A DNA stretch of 64,000 bases from Fulvimonas soli. GTDB taxonomy: Bacteria; Pseudomonadota; Gammaproteobacteria; Xanthomonadales; Rhodanobacteraceae. The notes beneath the pieces were generated by a model. That model was not told the DNA's origin, ran no database searches, and worked only from the letters and a program-made list of their open reading frames with translations. Shown here one piece after another: positions 18,074-26,778 of the stretch (position 1 is the first letter of the stretch; the number at the start of each line of letters is the position of its first letter). The translations under genes were made by a program, and so were the position numbers. The DNA lies in assembly GCF_003148905.1 (NCBI RefSeq), contig NZ_QGHC01000007.1, forward strand, positions 124,001 through 188,000, written 5' to 3'.

Positions 18074-18613
18074 ATGAACAAGATTCTCCTTTCTACTGCC
18101 CTGGTCGCCGGTCTTGGCATCGTCGCCCTGGCTCCGCGCACGGCCTCCGCCGTGGACGGCACCATCAACATCACCGGCACCGTCAACTCGTCCACCTGCA
18201 AGATCAACGGCGACAACGGCCCGGCCACCATCGACGTCGCGCTGCCGACCGTGTCGACCACGTCGCTGAACGCCGCCGGCGCCGTCGCCGGCCGCACCCC
18301 GTTCAGCATCGCGCTGACCGGCTGCGGCTCGCTGACCAAGGCCACCACCTTCTTCGAGCCGGGCCCGACCGTGCTGTCCGACGGGCATCTGAAGAACGCC
18401 TCCGGCACCGCCACCGGCGTGGAAGTCGAGCTGCTGAACAACGACTTCAGCTCCATCAACCTGGCCGGCGCCCCGGGTTCGCAGAACTCCCAGCAGGCCA
18501 CCCTGGCCAGCGGCGCCGGCACGCTGAACTACTACGCCCAGTACTACGCGACCGCCGCCGCCGGCGCCGGCTCCGTGTCGACCAGCGTGCAGTTCACGAT
18601 GCTTTACCAGTAA
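18074..18613 (+). CDS. fimA: Major fimbrial subunit, type 1 pilin (chaperone-usher)
   Basis: A 179-aa exported pilin with a signal peptide (MNKILLSTALVAGLGIVALA...ASA) and the type 1 fold: donor strand region GTINITGTVNSSTCKI with Cys near residue 42, a second Cys (LTGCGSLTK) for the intramolecular disulfide, and the C-terminal beta-zipper ending LNYYAQYYATAAAG...VQFTMLYQ with the penultimate Tyr recognised by the chaperone. It is the first gene of the operon and is followed by a strong hairpin that should raise its relative transcript level over the assembly genes. Confidence 0.93.
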   Translation: MNKILLSTALVAGLGIVALAPRTASAVDGTINITGTVNSSTCKINGDNGPATIDVALPTVSTTSLNAAGAVAGRTPFSIALTGCGSLTKATTFFEPGPTVLSDGHLKNASGTATGVEVELLNNDFSSINLAGAPGSQNSQQATLASGAGTLNYYAQYYATAAAGAGSVSTSVQFTMLYQ

Positions 18614-18619
18614 GTCGAC

Positions 18620-18650
18620 AGGGCGCCGGAACCCACGGTCCCGGCGCCCT
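18620..18650 (+). terminator. Intra-operon hairpin after fimA
   Basis: A perfect 10-bp stem AGGGCGCCGG (18620-18629) / CCGGCGCCCT (18641-18650) with an 11-nt loop, 7 bp after the fimA stop and 44 bp before the chaperone gene. There is no U-tract, so it is better read as an attenuator or 3'-end stabiliser that gives pilin excess over chaperone and usher. Confidence 0.65.
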
Positions 18651-18693
18651 TGCGACCAGCTCGGCGGCCCCTGATCCCACCGAGGAAGCTCCC

Positions 18694-19437
18694 ATGAAAA
18701 GGTTCGTCTGCGCCCTGGGCGCGGGCCTGCTGGCCCTGTGCCTGGGCGTTCCCCACGCGCAAGCCAACGTGCTGATCGGCGGCACCCGCGTGGTGTTCCC
18801 GGCCAAGGACGGGGAAGTCACCGTCCGCCTGACCAACGACAACGACCACCCGGTGCTGGTGGAGTCCTGGATCGACCGCGGCGACGTGCATTCCACGCCC
18901 GAATCGGTCGACGTGCCGTTCCTGATCACGCCCCCGCTGTTCCGCATGGAGGCGAAGAAGGAGCAGAGCCTGCGCATCGTCTTCACCCACGAGCAGCTCC
19001 CGGCCGACCGGGAATCGCTGTTCTGGCTCAACGTGCTCGAAGTCCCCCCGAAGCCCACCGGCCCGCAGACCGAAGGGCAGAACATCCTGCAGCTGGCGCT
19101 GCGTTCGCGGCTGAAGCTTTTCTACCGTCCGGCCGGCCTGCCGGGCGACCCGCTCAAGGCGCCGGGCGAGCTGGCCTGGAAGGTCGTGGCCGACGGCAAG
19201 GGCTATGCGCTCGAAGCGCACAACCCCACGCCGTACCACGTCACGATCTCCGAGCTGTCCGTCGCCGCGGGCGGCCGCAACGCCACGGCCGAGATCGGCA
19301 TGGTCGCGCCGCTCTCCGACCTGCGCCTGCCGCTGCATGACGCGGCGCAGAAGCCGGCGCCCGGCAGCGCCGTCACGTACACCGCGATCAACGACTTCGG
19401 CGCGGCCGTCAGCTTCAAGGGCACGGTCGCGCCGTGA
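18694..19437 (+). CDS. fimC: Periplasmic fimbrial chaperone (PapD/FimC family)
   Basis: A 247-aa chaperone with a signal peptide (ends PHAQA) and two Ig-like domains. Typical motifs: GGTRVVFPAKDGEVTVRLTN, the conserved FLITPPLFRMEAKKEQSLRIVF, ESLFWLNVLEVPP, and LRSRLKLFYRPAGL. The Arg (before VVFPA) and Lys (in RLKLFYRP) positions that anchor the pilin C-terminus are present. It delivers subunits to the usher by donor-strand complementation. The start at 18694 follows GAGGAAG; the stop overlaps the usher start (GTGA). Confidence 0.94.
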   Translation: MKRFVCALGAGLLALCLGVPHAQANVLIGGTRVVFPAKDGEVTVRLTNDNDHPVLVESWIDRGDVHSTPESVDVPFLITPPLFRMEAKKEQSLRIVFTHEQLPADRESLFWLNVLEVPPKPTGPQTEGQNILQLALRSRLKLFYRPAGLPGDPLKAPGELAWKVVADGKGYALEAHNPTPYHVTISELSVAAGGRNATAEIGMVAPLSDLRLPLHDAAQKPAPGSAVTYTAINDFGAAVSFKGTVAP

Positions 19438-22208
19438 ACGCCGTGCGCGCCACGCACGGCCGCACGGACGTCCACGGCCAGGCCGTGGGTGCCCGCGCGC
19501 TGCTGTGCATGGCGATCGCCGGCGCGCTGCTCGGCTGGCACGCGCCGTCCCGCGCGGCCGACGCCGCCGCGGCCACGCCGGCCGCGACCGGCGCCGACGC
19601 CTCGTCCGGCGCCGACGCCAGCTTCGACCGCAACCTGCTGCCGGGCGCCGGCAGCAACACCAGCGACCTCTCGCGCTTCGAGCGCGGCAACCTGGTGCTG
19701 CCGGGCGTGTACCGCACCGACATCTTCCTCAACAACGGCTGGGTGGGCCGCGCCGACGTGCGCTTCGCCGCGCCGCGGCCGGATGCGTCCGCCGTCCCCT
19801 GCCTGAACAAGGCGCTGTTCGAGCAGCTGGGCCTGCCGCTGCAGAAGCTGTCGGCCGAGCAGCAGGCCAGGCTGGCCGACCCGAACGGCTGCGCGCCGAT
19901 CGGCGAGCTGATCCCGGCCGCCACGGCGAGCTTCGACCAGCCCAACCTGCGGCTGGACGTGAGCATCCCGCAGGCCTGGCTGGGCGCGCGGGCGCGCGGC
20001 TACGTCAGCCCCGAGAACTGGGACGCCGGCGTGCCCGCGGCGCTGCTCAACTACAACGTCAACAGCTACCGCAACCGCAGCAACGGCGTCACCCAGACCT
20101 CGACCTTCGCGGGCTTCAACGCCGGCCTCAACGCGGGCCCCTGGCACCTGCGCCAGGATTCCACCTTCGTGATGCAGTCCGGTTCCGCCGGCACCCGTTC
20201 GAGCCACCACTGGCAGAGCATCGACACCTACGTGCGCCGCGACCTGCCCTCGCTGCGCGCGCAGCTCACCCTGGGCGACTCCTACACCAGCGGCGACCTG
20301 TTCGACAGCGTGAGCATCCGCGGCGCGCAGCTGGCCACCGACGACCGCATGCTGCCCGACTCGCTGCGCGGCTACGCGCCCACCGTGCGCGGCGTGGCGG
20401 AGACGAACGCCAAGGTGACCATCCGCCAGAACGGCATCGTGCTGTACGAGACCACGGTGGCGCCGGGGCCGTTCGTCATCTCGGACCTCTATCCCACCGG
20501 CTACGGCGGCGACCTCGAAGTGGCGGTGACCGAGGCCGACGGCCGCGTGCGCAGCTTCGCCGTGCCCTATGCCTCGGTGCCGCAGCTGCTGCGTCCCGGG
20601 CTCAGCCGCTTCGCGGTGGCGGCCGGCGAGCTGCACGACGCCTCGATCCACGCGCACCCGGCCATCGTGCAGGGCACGATCCAGCACGGCTTCACCAACC
20701 TGCTGACCGGCTACGCCGGCGTGGTGGCGCTGAACGGCTACGGCGCCGTCCAGGTCGGCACCGCCCTCAACACCCGGTACGGCGCGCTGGCGGTGGACCT
20801 GACCGACGCGCGCACCGAGATCCCCGGCCAGTCGACGCAGAACGGCCAGAGCCTGCGCCTGAGCTACAGCAAGATCCTGCCGGACACCGACACCTCGCTG
20901 ACCCTGGCCACCTACCGCTACTCCACCAGCGGCTACCTCGGCCTGCGCGACGCGATGACCATGCGCGACATCGCCAACGGCTACCGCTACGTGGACCCGG
21001 CCACGCTGACCACCATCGACGGCGTGGCCGTCTCCAACCTGCTGACGCCGGACCAGCTGCGTGCGCTGCAGGGCGTCAACCAGGGCGCCTTCGCCACCTA
21101 CACCAGCCAGCTCGACCGCCAGCGCAGCCGCTTCGACATCAGCCTGAACCAGCGGCTGGGCCAGCGCGGCGGCTCGCTCTACGTCACCGGCTCGGCGATC
21201 GACTACTGGAACCGCAAGGGCACCGACGTGCAGTTCCAGGCCGGCTACAACAACACCTTCCGCCGGCTGAGCTACACCGTCTCGGCCACGCGCACGCGCA
21301 ACGCCTACTCGCGCATGAGCAACGAGCTGTTCGTGAGCTTCACGCTGCCGCTGGGCGACAGCGTGCACGCGCCGATGTTCGGCGGCAGCCTCACCCACGA
21401 CAACAGCGGCCACACGCTGGACCAGGCCACGGTGAACGGCACGCTGGGCGTGGACAACCAGTTCAACTACGGCGCCACCGTCTCGCACGACAACGGCGTC
21501 GGCAACGGCGGCAGCAGCGGCGGCAACGCCGGCACCGTCTACGCCGGCTACCGCAGCCCCTACGCGCAGTTCAACGGCAGCGTCGGCGCGGGCAGCGGCT
21601 ATTCGCAGGCCTCGCTGGGCGTGGCCGGCGCCGTGGTGGCGTACGCCGGCGGCGTCGTGTTCGGCCAGCCGACCGGCGACACCATCGCCGTGGTCGAGGC
21701 CCCGCAGGCGAGCGGCGCGCGCGTCGTCAACGCGGCCGGCGTGCGCGTCGACCACTTCGGCCACGCGCTGGTGCCCTACCTGACGCCGTACAACCTCAAC
21801 ACCATCCAGCTCGACCCCAAGGGCCTGCCGCTGACGGTGCAGCTGGAGGCCACCAGCGCGCAGGTCGCGCCGCACGCGGGCGCGGTGGTGCTGCTCAAGT
21901 TCAAGACCGAGAGCGGCCGCACGGCCATCGCGCGCGTGCGCCGCGCCGACGGCAGGCCGCTGCCGTTCGGCGCCGAGGTGGTGGACGCGCAGGAACAGTC
22001 CGTGGGCGTGGTCGGCCAGGCCGGGCGCATCCTGCTGCGCGGCGTGAAGGACAGCGGCCGGCTCACCGTGCGCTGGAGCGCCGAGGACGGCCAGCCGATG
22101 CGCTGCGCGTTCCCCTACCAGCTGTCCGCGCCGGCCAAGGGCCAGGCGCAGACTTACGAGAAGATCGAGGCGACCTGCACGCCTGTCGCCGACGGAAGCC
22201 GCTCATGA
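19434..22208 (+). CDS. fimD: Outer membrane fimbrial usher (FimD/PapC family)
   Basis: A 924-aa usher: N-terminal chaperone-binding domain (SFDRNLLPGAGSNTSDLSRFERGN, VYRTDIFLNNGWVGRADVRF), 24-strand barrel with plug (LRGYAPTVRGVAETNAKVTIRQNG, GPFVISDLYPTGYGGDLEV), and two C-terminal domains (about residues 740-924, with LPFGAEV). It exports and polymerises pilins. It starts with GTG at 19434 inside the chaperone stop codon, so it is coupled. The N-terminus carries a long hydrophobic leader with several Arg before it (signal peptide about residues 15-45). No frameshift. Confidence 0.95.
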   Translation: MNAVRATHGRTDVHGQAVGARALLCMAIAGALLGWHAPSRAADAAAATPAATGADASSGADASFDRNLLPGAGSNTSDLSRFERGNLVLPGVYRTDIFLNNGWVGRADVRFAAPRPDASAVPCLNKALFEQLGLPLQKLSAEQQARLADPNGCAPIGELIPAATASFDQPNLRLDVSIPQAWLGARARGYVSPENWDAGVPAALLNYNVNSYRNRSNGVTQTSTFAGFNAGLNAGPWHLRQDSTFVMQSGSAGTRSSHHWQSIDTYVRRDLPSLRAQLTLGDSYTSGDLFDSVSIRGAQLATDDRMLPDSLRGYAPTVRGVAETNAKVTIRQNGIVLYETTVAPGPFVISDLYPTGYGGDLEVAVTEADGRVRSFAVPYASVPQLLRPGLSRFAVAAGELHDASIHAHPAIVQGTIQHGFTNLLTGYAGVVALNGYGAVQVGTALNTRYGALAVDLTDARTEIPGQSTQNGQSLRLSYSKILPDTDTSLTLATYRYSTSGYLGLRDAMTMRDIANGYRYVDPATLTTIDGVAVSNLLTPDQLRALQGVNQGAFATYTSQLDRQRSRFDISLNQRLGQRGGSLYVTGSAIDYWNRKGTDVQFQAGYNNTFRRLSYTVSATRTRNAYSRMSNELFVSFTLPLGDSVHAPMFGGSLTHDNSGHTLDQATVNGTLGVDNQFNYGATVSHDNGVGNGGSSGGNAGTVYAGYRSPYAQFNGSVGAGSGYSQASLGVAGAVVAYAGGVVFGQPTGDTIAVVEAPQASGARVVNAAGVRVDHFGHALVPYLTPYNLNTIQLDPKGLPLTVQLEATSAQVAPHAGAVVLLKFKTESGRTAIARVRRADGRPLPFGAEVVDAQEQSVGVVGQAGRILLRGVKDSGRLTVRWSAEDGQPMRCAFPYQLSAPAKGQAQTYEKIEATCTPVADGSRS

Positions 22209-23158
22209 AACCGCTGCGCTACGCCTGCCTGCTCACTCTGCTGCTGGTGCTTTGGCCCAAGGCGACGCTGGCGAGCTGCACGATGTCCGGTGGCACGGAG
22301 ACCGTCAGAATGACGATCAGCTCGCCCATCACGCTCGATCCGAACGCGGCGGTAGGTACGGTGCTGGCCACCTCGCCGGTCGTCTCGCCCAGCCCAAACA
22401 CCACTCAGGTCTCCTGCTCGGGCAGCACCACCATCGGTGTCATCAATCTGGTGGGTTCGCAGCCGAGCGGCAGCTCGACGATCTATCCCACCGGCGTCTC
22501 GGGCGTCGGCTACCGCATCCTGCATCCGGACTCGAGCTACTACCTGCCGCCCTGGGGCTACGACTCGATCGATTCGGGCACCTACGAACTCTCGGTCGGC
22601 TCGGCCCTGCAGTTGGTCAAGACCGGCCCGATCACGAGCGGTGCGACGCTCAACGCCGGCACGCTGGGCTATTGGCAATACGGCGGCCGCCGCACCAACC
22701 TGCGCGCGGAGGATTTCGTCCTCGCCAACTCCGTGACGTTCGTGGCGCCAAGCTGCACGGTGACCACGCCGAACATCGCGGTGACGCTGCCCACGGTGTC
22801 CAACACCGCGCTCGCCGGCACCGGCGCCACGGCCGGCGCCACGGCCTTCACGATTGGGCTGAACTGTCCCAGCAGCGCAGCCGGGCGCACGATGGCGATC
22901 CAATTCGACACCGCCCAGTCGTTCTCCGGCGCGAACGGCGTGATCATCCCCACCGCCGGCACGGCCAGGAACGTCGGCGTGCAACTGGTGGACAGCAGCC
23001 TGTCGCCCACCGTCGTCTTCGCCCACCCCGTCACGGTAGGCACCACGCCCAGCGGGCTCTACAACCTCACCTACTACGCCCGCTACTACGCGACCGCCGC
23101 GTCGGTCACCCCGGGCAACCTGACCGCGACGGCCACCTTCACCATCAGCTATCCGTGA
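22205..23158 (+). CDS. Fimbrial tip subunit/adhesin (two-domain pilin-like protein)
   Basis: A 317-aa exported protein (signal peptide LLTLLLVLWPKATLAS). The N-terminal about 150 residues form a putative lectin-like domain with two Cys (SCTMSGG, VSCSGSTT) and Trp/Tyr-rich segments (YYLPPWGYDS, YWQYGG); the C-terminal half is a pilin domain (PSCTVTTPNIAVTLPTVSN ... LNCPSS ... LTYYARYYATAA ... TATFTISYP) closely resembling FimA's C-terminal pattern. This is the layout of tip adhesins such as FimH. It starts in the ATGA overlap with the usher. Receptor unknown. Confidence 0.88.
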   Translation: MKPLRYACLLTLLLVLWPKATLASCTMSGGTETVRMTISSPITLDPNAAVGTVLATSPVVSPSPNTTQVSCSGSTTIGVINLVGSQPSGSSTIYPTGVSGVGYRILHPDSSYYLPPWGYDSIDSGTYELSVGSALQLVKTGPITSGATLNAGTLGYWQYGGRRTNLRAEDFVLANSVTFVAPSCTVTTPNIAVTLPTVSNTALAGTGATAGATAFTIGLNCPSSAAGRTMAIQFDTAQSFSGANGVIIPTAGTARNVGVQLVDSSLSPTVVFAHPVTVGTTPSGLYNLTYYARYYATAASVTPGNLTATATFTISYP

Positions 23159-23164
23159 GCCGGC

Positions 23165-23491
23165 TCATTCGTAGGTCTGCGTGACCAGCTTCGGCTCGGC
23201 ATTCAAGTAACCGGCGAAGTAGCCGATCAAGCGGTCGGAGGACAGCGCGCTCCCCTCCGTGACCGACAGTACGTAGGACTGTGCGGCCTGGCCGGGAGTG
23301 GCATCGGCCTGTTCGGTGCAGCGGTAGTGCCGTGCGCCCAGGTTCTGCGCCTCGTTGATGCGTCCGGCCCCGACGCTGCAGGTGGGTTCGACGATGGCGC
23401 CGCTGAAACCGATGCTCCCTCCGTCCGCATGCGCCAGCGGTGCGGCCATGGCCAACGCCAACATCCCCGCCACCGCAACGATTCGCCTCAT
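23165..23491 (-). CDS. Small exported pilin-like protein
   Basis: A 108-aa exported protein (signal peptide IVAVAGMLALAMAAPLAHADG) with GSIGFSGAIVEPTCSV just after the cleavage site, a segment typical of the first strand of type 1 fimbrial subunits, a second Cys (HYRCTEQ), and a C-terminal strand LVTQTYE. It is shorter than a full pilin. It converges on the adhesin gene with stops 6 bp apart. I set the start at 23491 because GGAGGG lies 7 nt upstream. It may be a truncated subunit, a length regulator or a periplasmic decoy; role unknown. Confidence 0.72.
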   Translation of the reverse strand: MRRIVAVAGMLALAMAAPLAHADGGSIGFSGAIVEPTCSVGAGRINEAQNLGARHYRCTEQADATPGQAAQSYVLSVTEGSALSSDRLIGYFAGYLNAEPKLVTQTYE

Positions 23492-23795
23492 GGCCATGCC
23501 CTCCAGCTCCACTTCGGAAGCTCTCGGTCTGCCTATCGGCGGCCGAGGGGACCTGCTTGACGGCTTACGCCGGCGCAACCGCCGGATTTGCGATGGGCGT
23601 CACATTTTTGACGCGGCCGGCCGGACGCGGCCCAGCCCGTCGGAAGCTATCGGCAGGAATGCCGCCGGTTTGACCCCTTGGTTCCGAATGTCGACGGGGC
23701 CCATATCGGCCAGCTGGGTTCGGCGGCTCCTGTCGGGCCAGTGCGCCCTTCGCCAGGCACGCCGTCCATGGACCACTTGCGCGGCACGGTGCCGG
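23492..23795. other. Spacer upstream of the pilin-like gene
   Basis: About 300 bp with no credible gene on either strand. No clear promoter, terminator or repeat was identified, although the pilin-like gene must be transcribed from here. Confidence 0.4.
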
Positions 23796-24521
23796 CTACC
23801 TGCTGACCGCCGGTTCGCCGGCGCGCTCGCGCTCGAACAGTGAAGGATCGAGCGGCCCGAAGGCCAGCGCAACGGTCTCCATGCGGTAGTCGTGCCCGCC
23901 CAGGTCGCGCCCCCTGAAGGCAAGCAGCAGACCCGTTTCGGCGTCGAGCCAGAACTCGCCGCTGTCGGTGCCCATCGGACCCTCCTGCCCGGCATGGCGG
24001 TAGCGCCAGCCCTTCGCCGGTCGGCCGGCGACCGTGCGGCCGTCCGCGGGAGCGCAGGACAGGTCCGCCTGCCAGCAGGGCCGTTGCGGGTCCAGGCGGA
24101 CGACGCGGCCGATGCGGAAGCCGTCCGCGGGCAGCCACGCCCGCGACGGTTCCCGCTGCAGCCAGCTGTGCCGGCCGTCGCTCAACCATCGCCCGCGGAG
24201 CTTCGGGCCCGCCTCGAAATCGATGCGCGCGCGGTCGCCGTCGAGATAGATCGTCTCGGTCATGGCGCCCTGGATGGCGTCGCCGGTCAGCACGGCGTCC
24301 TGGCGCACGGGCGGCATGTCGGCAGCCCGCGCGACGGGCGGTGCCACGCACAGAACCGCCACGAATGCGGCTTGGAGAAGCAGGGCCCGCATCCGTGCCA
24401 GCCGGCGCACCGGAGCAAGGGCAGGTTTCGGGGCAGCCGTTTCATCGGGCGTGGTGCTCGGCAAGGCTCGGTCGCGGCGCCTGGCCTTCGCGGGGCGAGC
24501 ATCGAGAAAGGAATGCCTCAT
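23796..24521 (-). CDS. Exported protein, LolA/DUF4412-like fold suspected
   Basis: A 241-aa protein. After a 43-residue basic, Pro-rich lead, a hydrophobic signal (MRALLLQAAFVAVLCVAPPVARAAD) is followed by DAVLTGDAIQGAMTETIYLDGDRARIDFEAGPKLRGRWLSDG, then FWLDAETGLLLAFRGRDLGG, a beta-rich pattern seen in LolA/LppX-fold and DUF4412 proteins. Two Cys (PCWQADLSCAP) could pair. ATG at 24521 has GGAG 7-8 nt upstream; an alternative start at 24392 would begin exactly at the signal peptide. It trails the Tad locus by about 130 bp and may be its last gene. Fold suggestion is tentative. Confidence 0.65.
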   Translation of the reverse strand: MRHSFLDARPAKARRRDRALPSTTPDETAAPKPALAPVRRLARMRALLLQAAFVAVLCVAPPVARAADMPPVRQDAVLTGDAIQGAMTETIYLDGDRARIDFEAGPKLRGRWLSDGRHSWLQREPSRAWLPADGFRIGRVVRLDPQRPCWQADLSCAPADGRTVAGRPAKGWRYRHAGQEGPMGTDSGEFWLDAETGLLLAFRGRDLGGHDYRMETVALAFGPLDPSLFERERAGEPAVSR

Positions 24522-24653
24522 CTCGTTGTCTCCGAAGATGATTGCATCACTGCCGCCGAAAGGCTTGGGGCGGAGGCGCGGAAACCGCCGCGGCACGCGA
24601 CAAATTCTTCTGGCGCACTGCCCTTCCGACCCACGCAGACGGCGGCAGCGACT

Positions 24654-25196
24654 CTAGTTCTTCATCGCATCCACCAGCTTGCGCACTTCCGCTGGCGTCT
24701 TGCCGGAAAAATGCGTCGGCTCGCCATCCGCCTGTCCCTCGACGCCCGTCATGGCGTCGCTGTTCGCGATGGTCTTGTCGGGGACCAGGCCGCCCTTGCC
24801 GTCCTGCCCATAGGCATAGACCTGGTACAGCGTGCCGTAGGTCCCCTCGCCGCGGTGGTTGACCGCCCACGAGACGATGACGAACAGGCGCGGCTGGCCG
24901 CGCAAGGGATAGGGAAACGCCGCCTCCACTTTCGGTGGCGCGCCCTCGAACGAATACCTGTCGATCCTCGACTTGCTGCATGCGCCGTTCGTCGCGCGAT
25001 ACAGCACCACATCGACCGGATAGTCGGCATCGGACGACGGCTCGAAAGCGACGACGCCATCGGCATAGACCCCCGAAGCGTAGACCTGATGGGCGGCATC
25101 CGCCTTGGGGCACGCCGGCGTGGAAACGGACGCCGATGCGGCCATCGGCGCCGCGCCGAGGAACAGCCACAGGCATACTCGATTGAACACTCTCAT
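24654..25196 (-). CDS. Small exported protein of unknown function in Tad locus tail
   Basis: A 180-aa protein with a signal peptide (VCLWLFLGAAPMAASASV), ending in a Lys/Asp-rich helix (TPAEVRKLVDAMKN). Two Cys (PACPK, GACSK) may form a disulfide. No family recognised. It begins in the ATGA overlap with the GH19 gene upstream, and so belongs to the same transcript. An immunity or accessory role for the lysozyme next door is possible but speculative. Confidence 0.7.
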   Translation of the reverse strand: MRVFNRVCLWLFLGAAPMAASASVSTPACPKADAAHQVYASGVYADGVVAFEPSSDADYPVDVVLYRATNGACSKSRIDRYSFEGAPPKVEAAFPYPLRGQPRLFVIVSWAVNHRGEGTYGTLYQVYAYGQDGKGGLVPDKTIANSDAMTGVEGQADGEPTHFSGKTPAEVRKLVDAMKN

Positions 25197-26074
25197 GTCT
25201 CCTGCGTGGCACCGAGCAGACAGGCCACCGCGTTGTATCGCTTCTTGCGGTCGTCGTAGCCGTTGGTCCCGCCATTGACGGCCTCGGTGACGTCCTTGAC
25301 GGTGCCGGTGTCGGCGGTTGCGTTGATGCCGTGGGCATCCCAGAAATAGAAGGCCGATTCTACGGCGTATTCCGTATTGTCGGCGACCAGTTCGGGATGA
25401 TCGATGAAGGACTGCTGGTCGTCCGGGTTGAGCGCGTTGTGCCGGTCCTGGAAGCCCTGATAATTGGTCCTGCCGGTAAGCTGGATCAGGCCGCGCCCCC
25501 GGTATTTGTAGCCGTCGCCGCTGGCTTCGTCGCCATTGCCATTGCGGTTGGCGTAGACGTAGTTGCCCAGGTTTTCGGCGTTGTGCTCGTAGTCCGACTG
25601 CTGCGTCCAGAGCTTGTCCCGCAACCTGCCCTTGGTGCAGTCGTCCTGCGCCGCGCTGTAGTTCTTCGGCCCGCCCTTGCAGCCGAAGATCTGGTGCATG
25701 CGCTTGGCACTGTAGCTGAGCGACTCGGTGGTGGCCTGGAAACCGCTCTCGTGGCCGATCTGGGACAGGAAATGGGCCATGCGCGCGGGTGTGTTCACTG
25801 CATATTCCCTGGCGAACTTGTTCAGATAACCGAGCACGGCCTCGTGGGTGGCGGAGCTGCCGTCCGGATCGGCCGCTTCCAGCATCTGCATGGTGATGAA
25901 GGTGCAGTTGTGCGCGTCTGCCCAGTCGTCCTGCGCTTTCTGCGTCATGAAGCACATCTGCGGGTCTGCGCACAGATTGCGTGGCTGCGCGCATTGCTGT
26001 TGCGCCGCGGCCCGCACCGGCAGGGCAGTACAGAGCACCAGCATCGCGAGAAGTGCCATGAGCCGCCGCAGCAT
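25193..26074 (-). CDS. GH19 family chitinase/lysozyme-like exported hydrolase
   Basis: A 293-aa enzyme with a signal peptide (MLRRLMALLAMLVLCTALPV...). The catalytic domain carries ARMAHFLSQIGHESGFQATTESLSY, in which Glu109 of GHESG is the expected catalytic acid, and YRGRGLIQLTGRTNYQGF, the GH19 substrate-groove motif. Two N-terminal Cys-rich turns (QCAQPRNLCADPQMC) suggest disulfides. GH19 enzymes cut chitin or, in endolysins and some bacterial proteins, peptidoglycan. The start at 26074 has GGGAGGG 5 nt upstream and leads straight into the signal; an ATG at 26146 overlapping the upstream stop would add 24 residues. It is coupled to the DsbC-like gene. A role in opening murein for the Tad machine is an inference. 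Confidence 0.85.
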   Translation of the reverse strand: MLRRLMALLAMLVLCTALPVRAAAQQQCAQPRNLCADPQMCFMTQKAQDDWADAHNCTFITMQMLEAADPDGSSATHEAVLGYLNKFAREYAVNTPARMAHFLSQIGHESGFQATTESLSYSAKRMHQIFGCKGGPKNYSAAQDDCTKGRLRDKLWTQQSDYEHNAENLGNYVYANRNGNGDEASGDGYKYRGRGLIQLTGRTNYQGFQDRHNALNPDDQQSFIDHPELVADNTEYAVESAFYFWDAHGINATADTGTVKDVTEAVNGGTNGYDDRKKRYNAVACLLGATQET

Positions 26075-26142
26075 CGCCGCCCTCCCGCCGTCGGCGTTCC
26101 ATCCCGTTTTTCCGGGTCCATCCAGCGTAGACACGCCCATCT

Positions 26143-26778
26143 TCATTTCCTTCCTTCCGTCGGAGACTCTCCACCGTAGGATTTCAGCGGCCCGGCGGCC
26201 CTGCCCAGCACGCTCCGCACAATGTCGGGCGCCGCTCCACCCGTGAGCAGAGTCGCGCCGTGCGAGTCCCTCACCAGGTACATCGGCGTATAGCCGCCCC
26301 AGTTTCGCCACTGGCGCTGCAGGGCCAGGTTGGACGCCTGCAAGCCCTGCGTCGCCCCTGCCGGCACTCGGTATCCGCCATGATGGGCATGGAAGTCGTA
26401 CTGGCGGAAATTGGCGTCCAGCGCGGCGCGCGGGTCGCCGGCGTGCAGGATCGCCGCCGCGAGACGCGCACTGTCTTCGCGGAAGTAGGCGATCGGCACC
26501 CAGCGTACGGCGATGCCGCGGGCCTCTTGCCGCAACAGCGCGTATAGCCGTGCGCAATACGGACAGTTGGCATCGAAGATGATCTGGATGGAGGGTTTTG
26601 CCCCGGGCGTCCCGCCCATCACGACGCCTTCCGCCGCCTCGGCCAGCTGCCAGGTGGACGGTGGCATGCTCCTGAATTGCACCTCCTGTGCGTGGACCGG
26701 TACCCCAGCCAGGCACCAGGCGACCACCGCAAGAGCCGCCAGCCGGCGGAGCTTCCTAGCCATGAGCCATCGATTCAT
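26143..26778 (-). CDS. Thioredoxin-fold exported protein (DsbC/DsbG-like)
   Basis: A 211-aa protein with a signal peptide ([19 protein letters not shown]) and a thioredoxin-like domain holding the redox motif NCPYC (Cys72, Cys75) after IQIIFDA, and a cis-Pro loop GYTPMYLV. The pattern of one helix insertion between CPYC and the cis-Pro resembles DsbA/C/G and TrbB-like proteins. It starts in the ATGA overlap with the Gly-rich TadE-like gene, so it is in the Tad operon tail. It probably oxidises or isomerises disulfides in the exported neighbours that carry paired Cys. Confidence 0.82.
   Translation of the reverse strand: MNRWLMARKLRRLAALAVVAWCLAGVPVHAQEVQFRSMPPSTWQLAEAAEGVVMGGTPGAKPSIQIIFDANCPYCARLYALLRQEARGIAVRWVPIAYFREDSARLAAAILHAGDPRAALDANFRQYDFHAHHGGYRVPAGATQGLQASNLALQRQWRNWGGYTPMYLVRDSHGATLLTGGAAPDIVRSVLGRAAGPLKSYGGESPTEGRK

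Noticed and set aside
17896-18522. Minus-strand open frame across the fim promoter and fimA
   Set aside because: Antisense shadow of fimA; composition is Ser/Ala/Pro-rich with no motif.
23156-23167. 12-bp palindrome TGAGCCGGCTCA between the adhesin and the pilin-like gene
   Set aside because: It is made of the two facing stop codons (TGA and TCA) with GCCGGC between; too short for a terminator.
23355-23843. Plus-strand open frame between the pilin-like gene and the LolA-like gene
   Set aside because: No start with a ribosome site, no recognisable domain, overlaps a real gene on the other strand.
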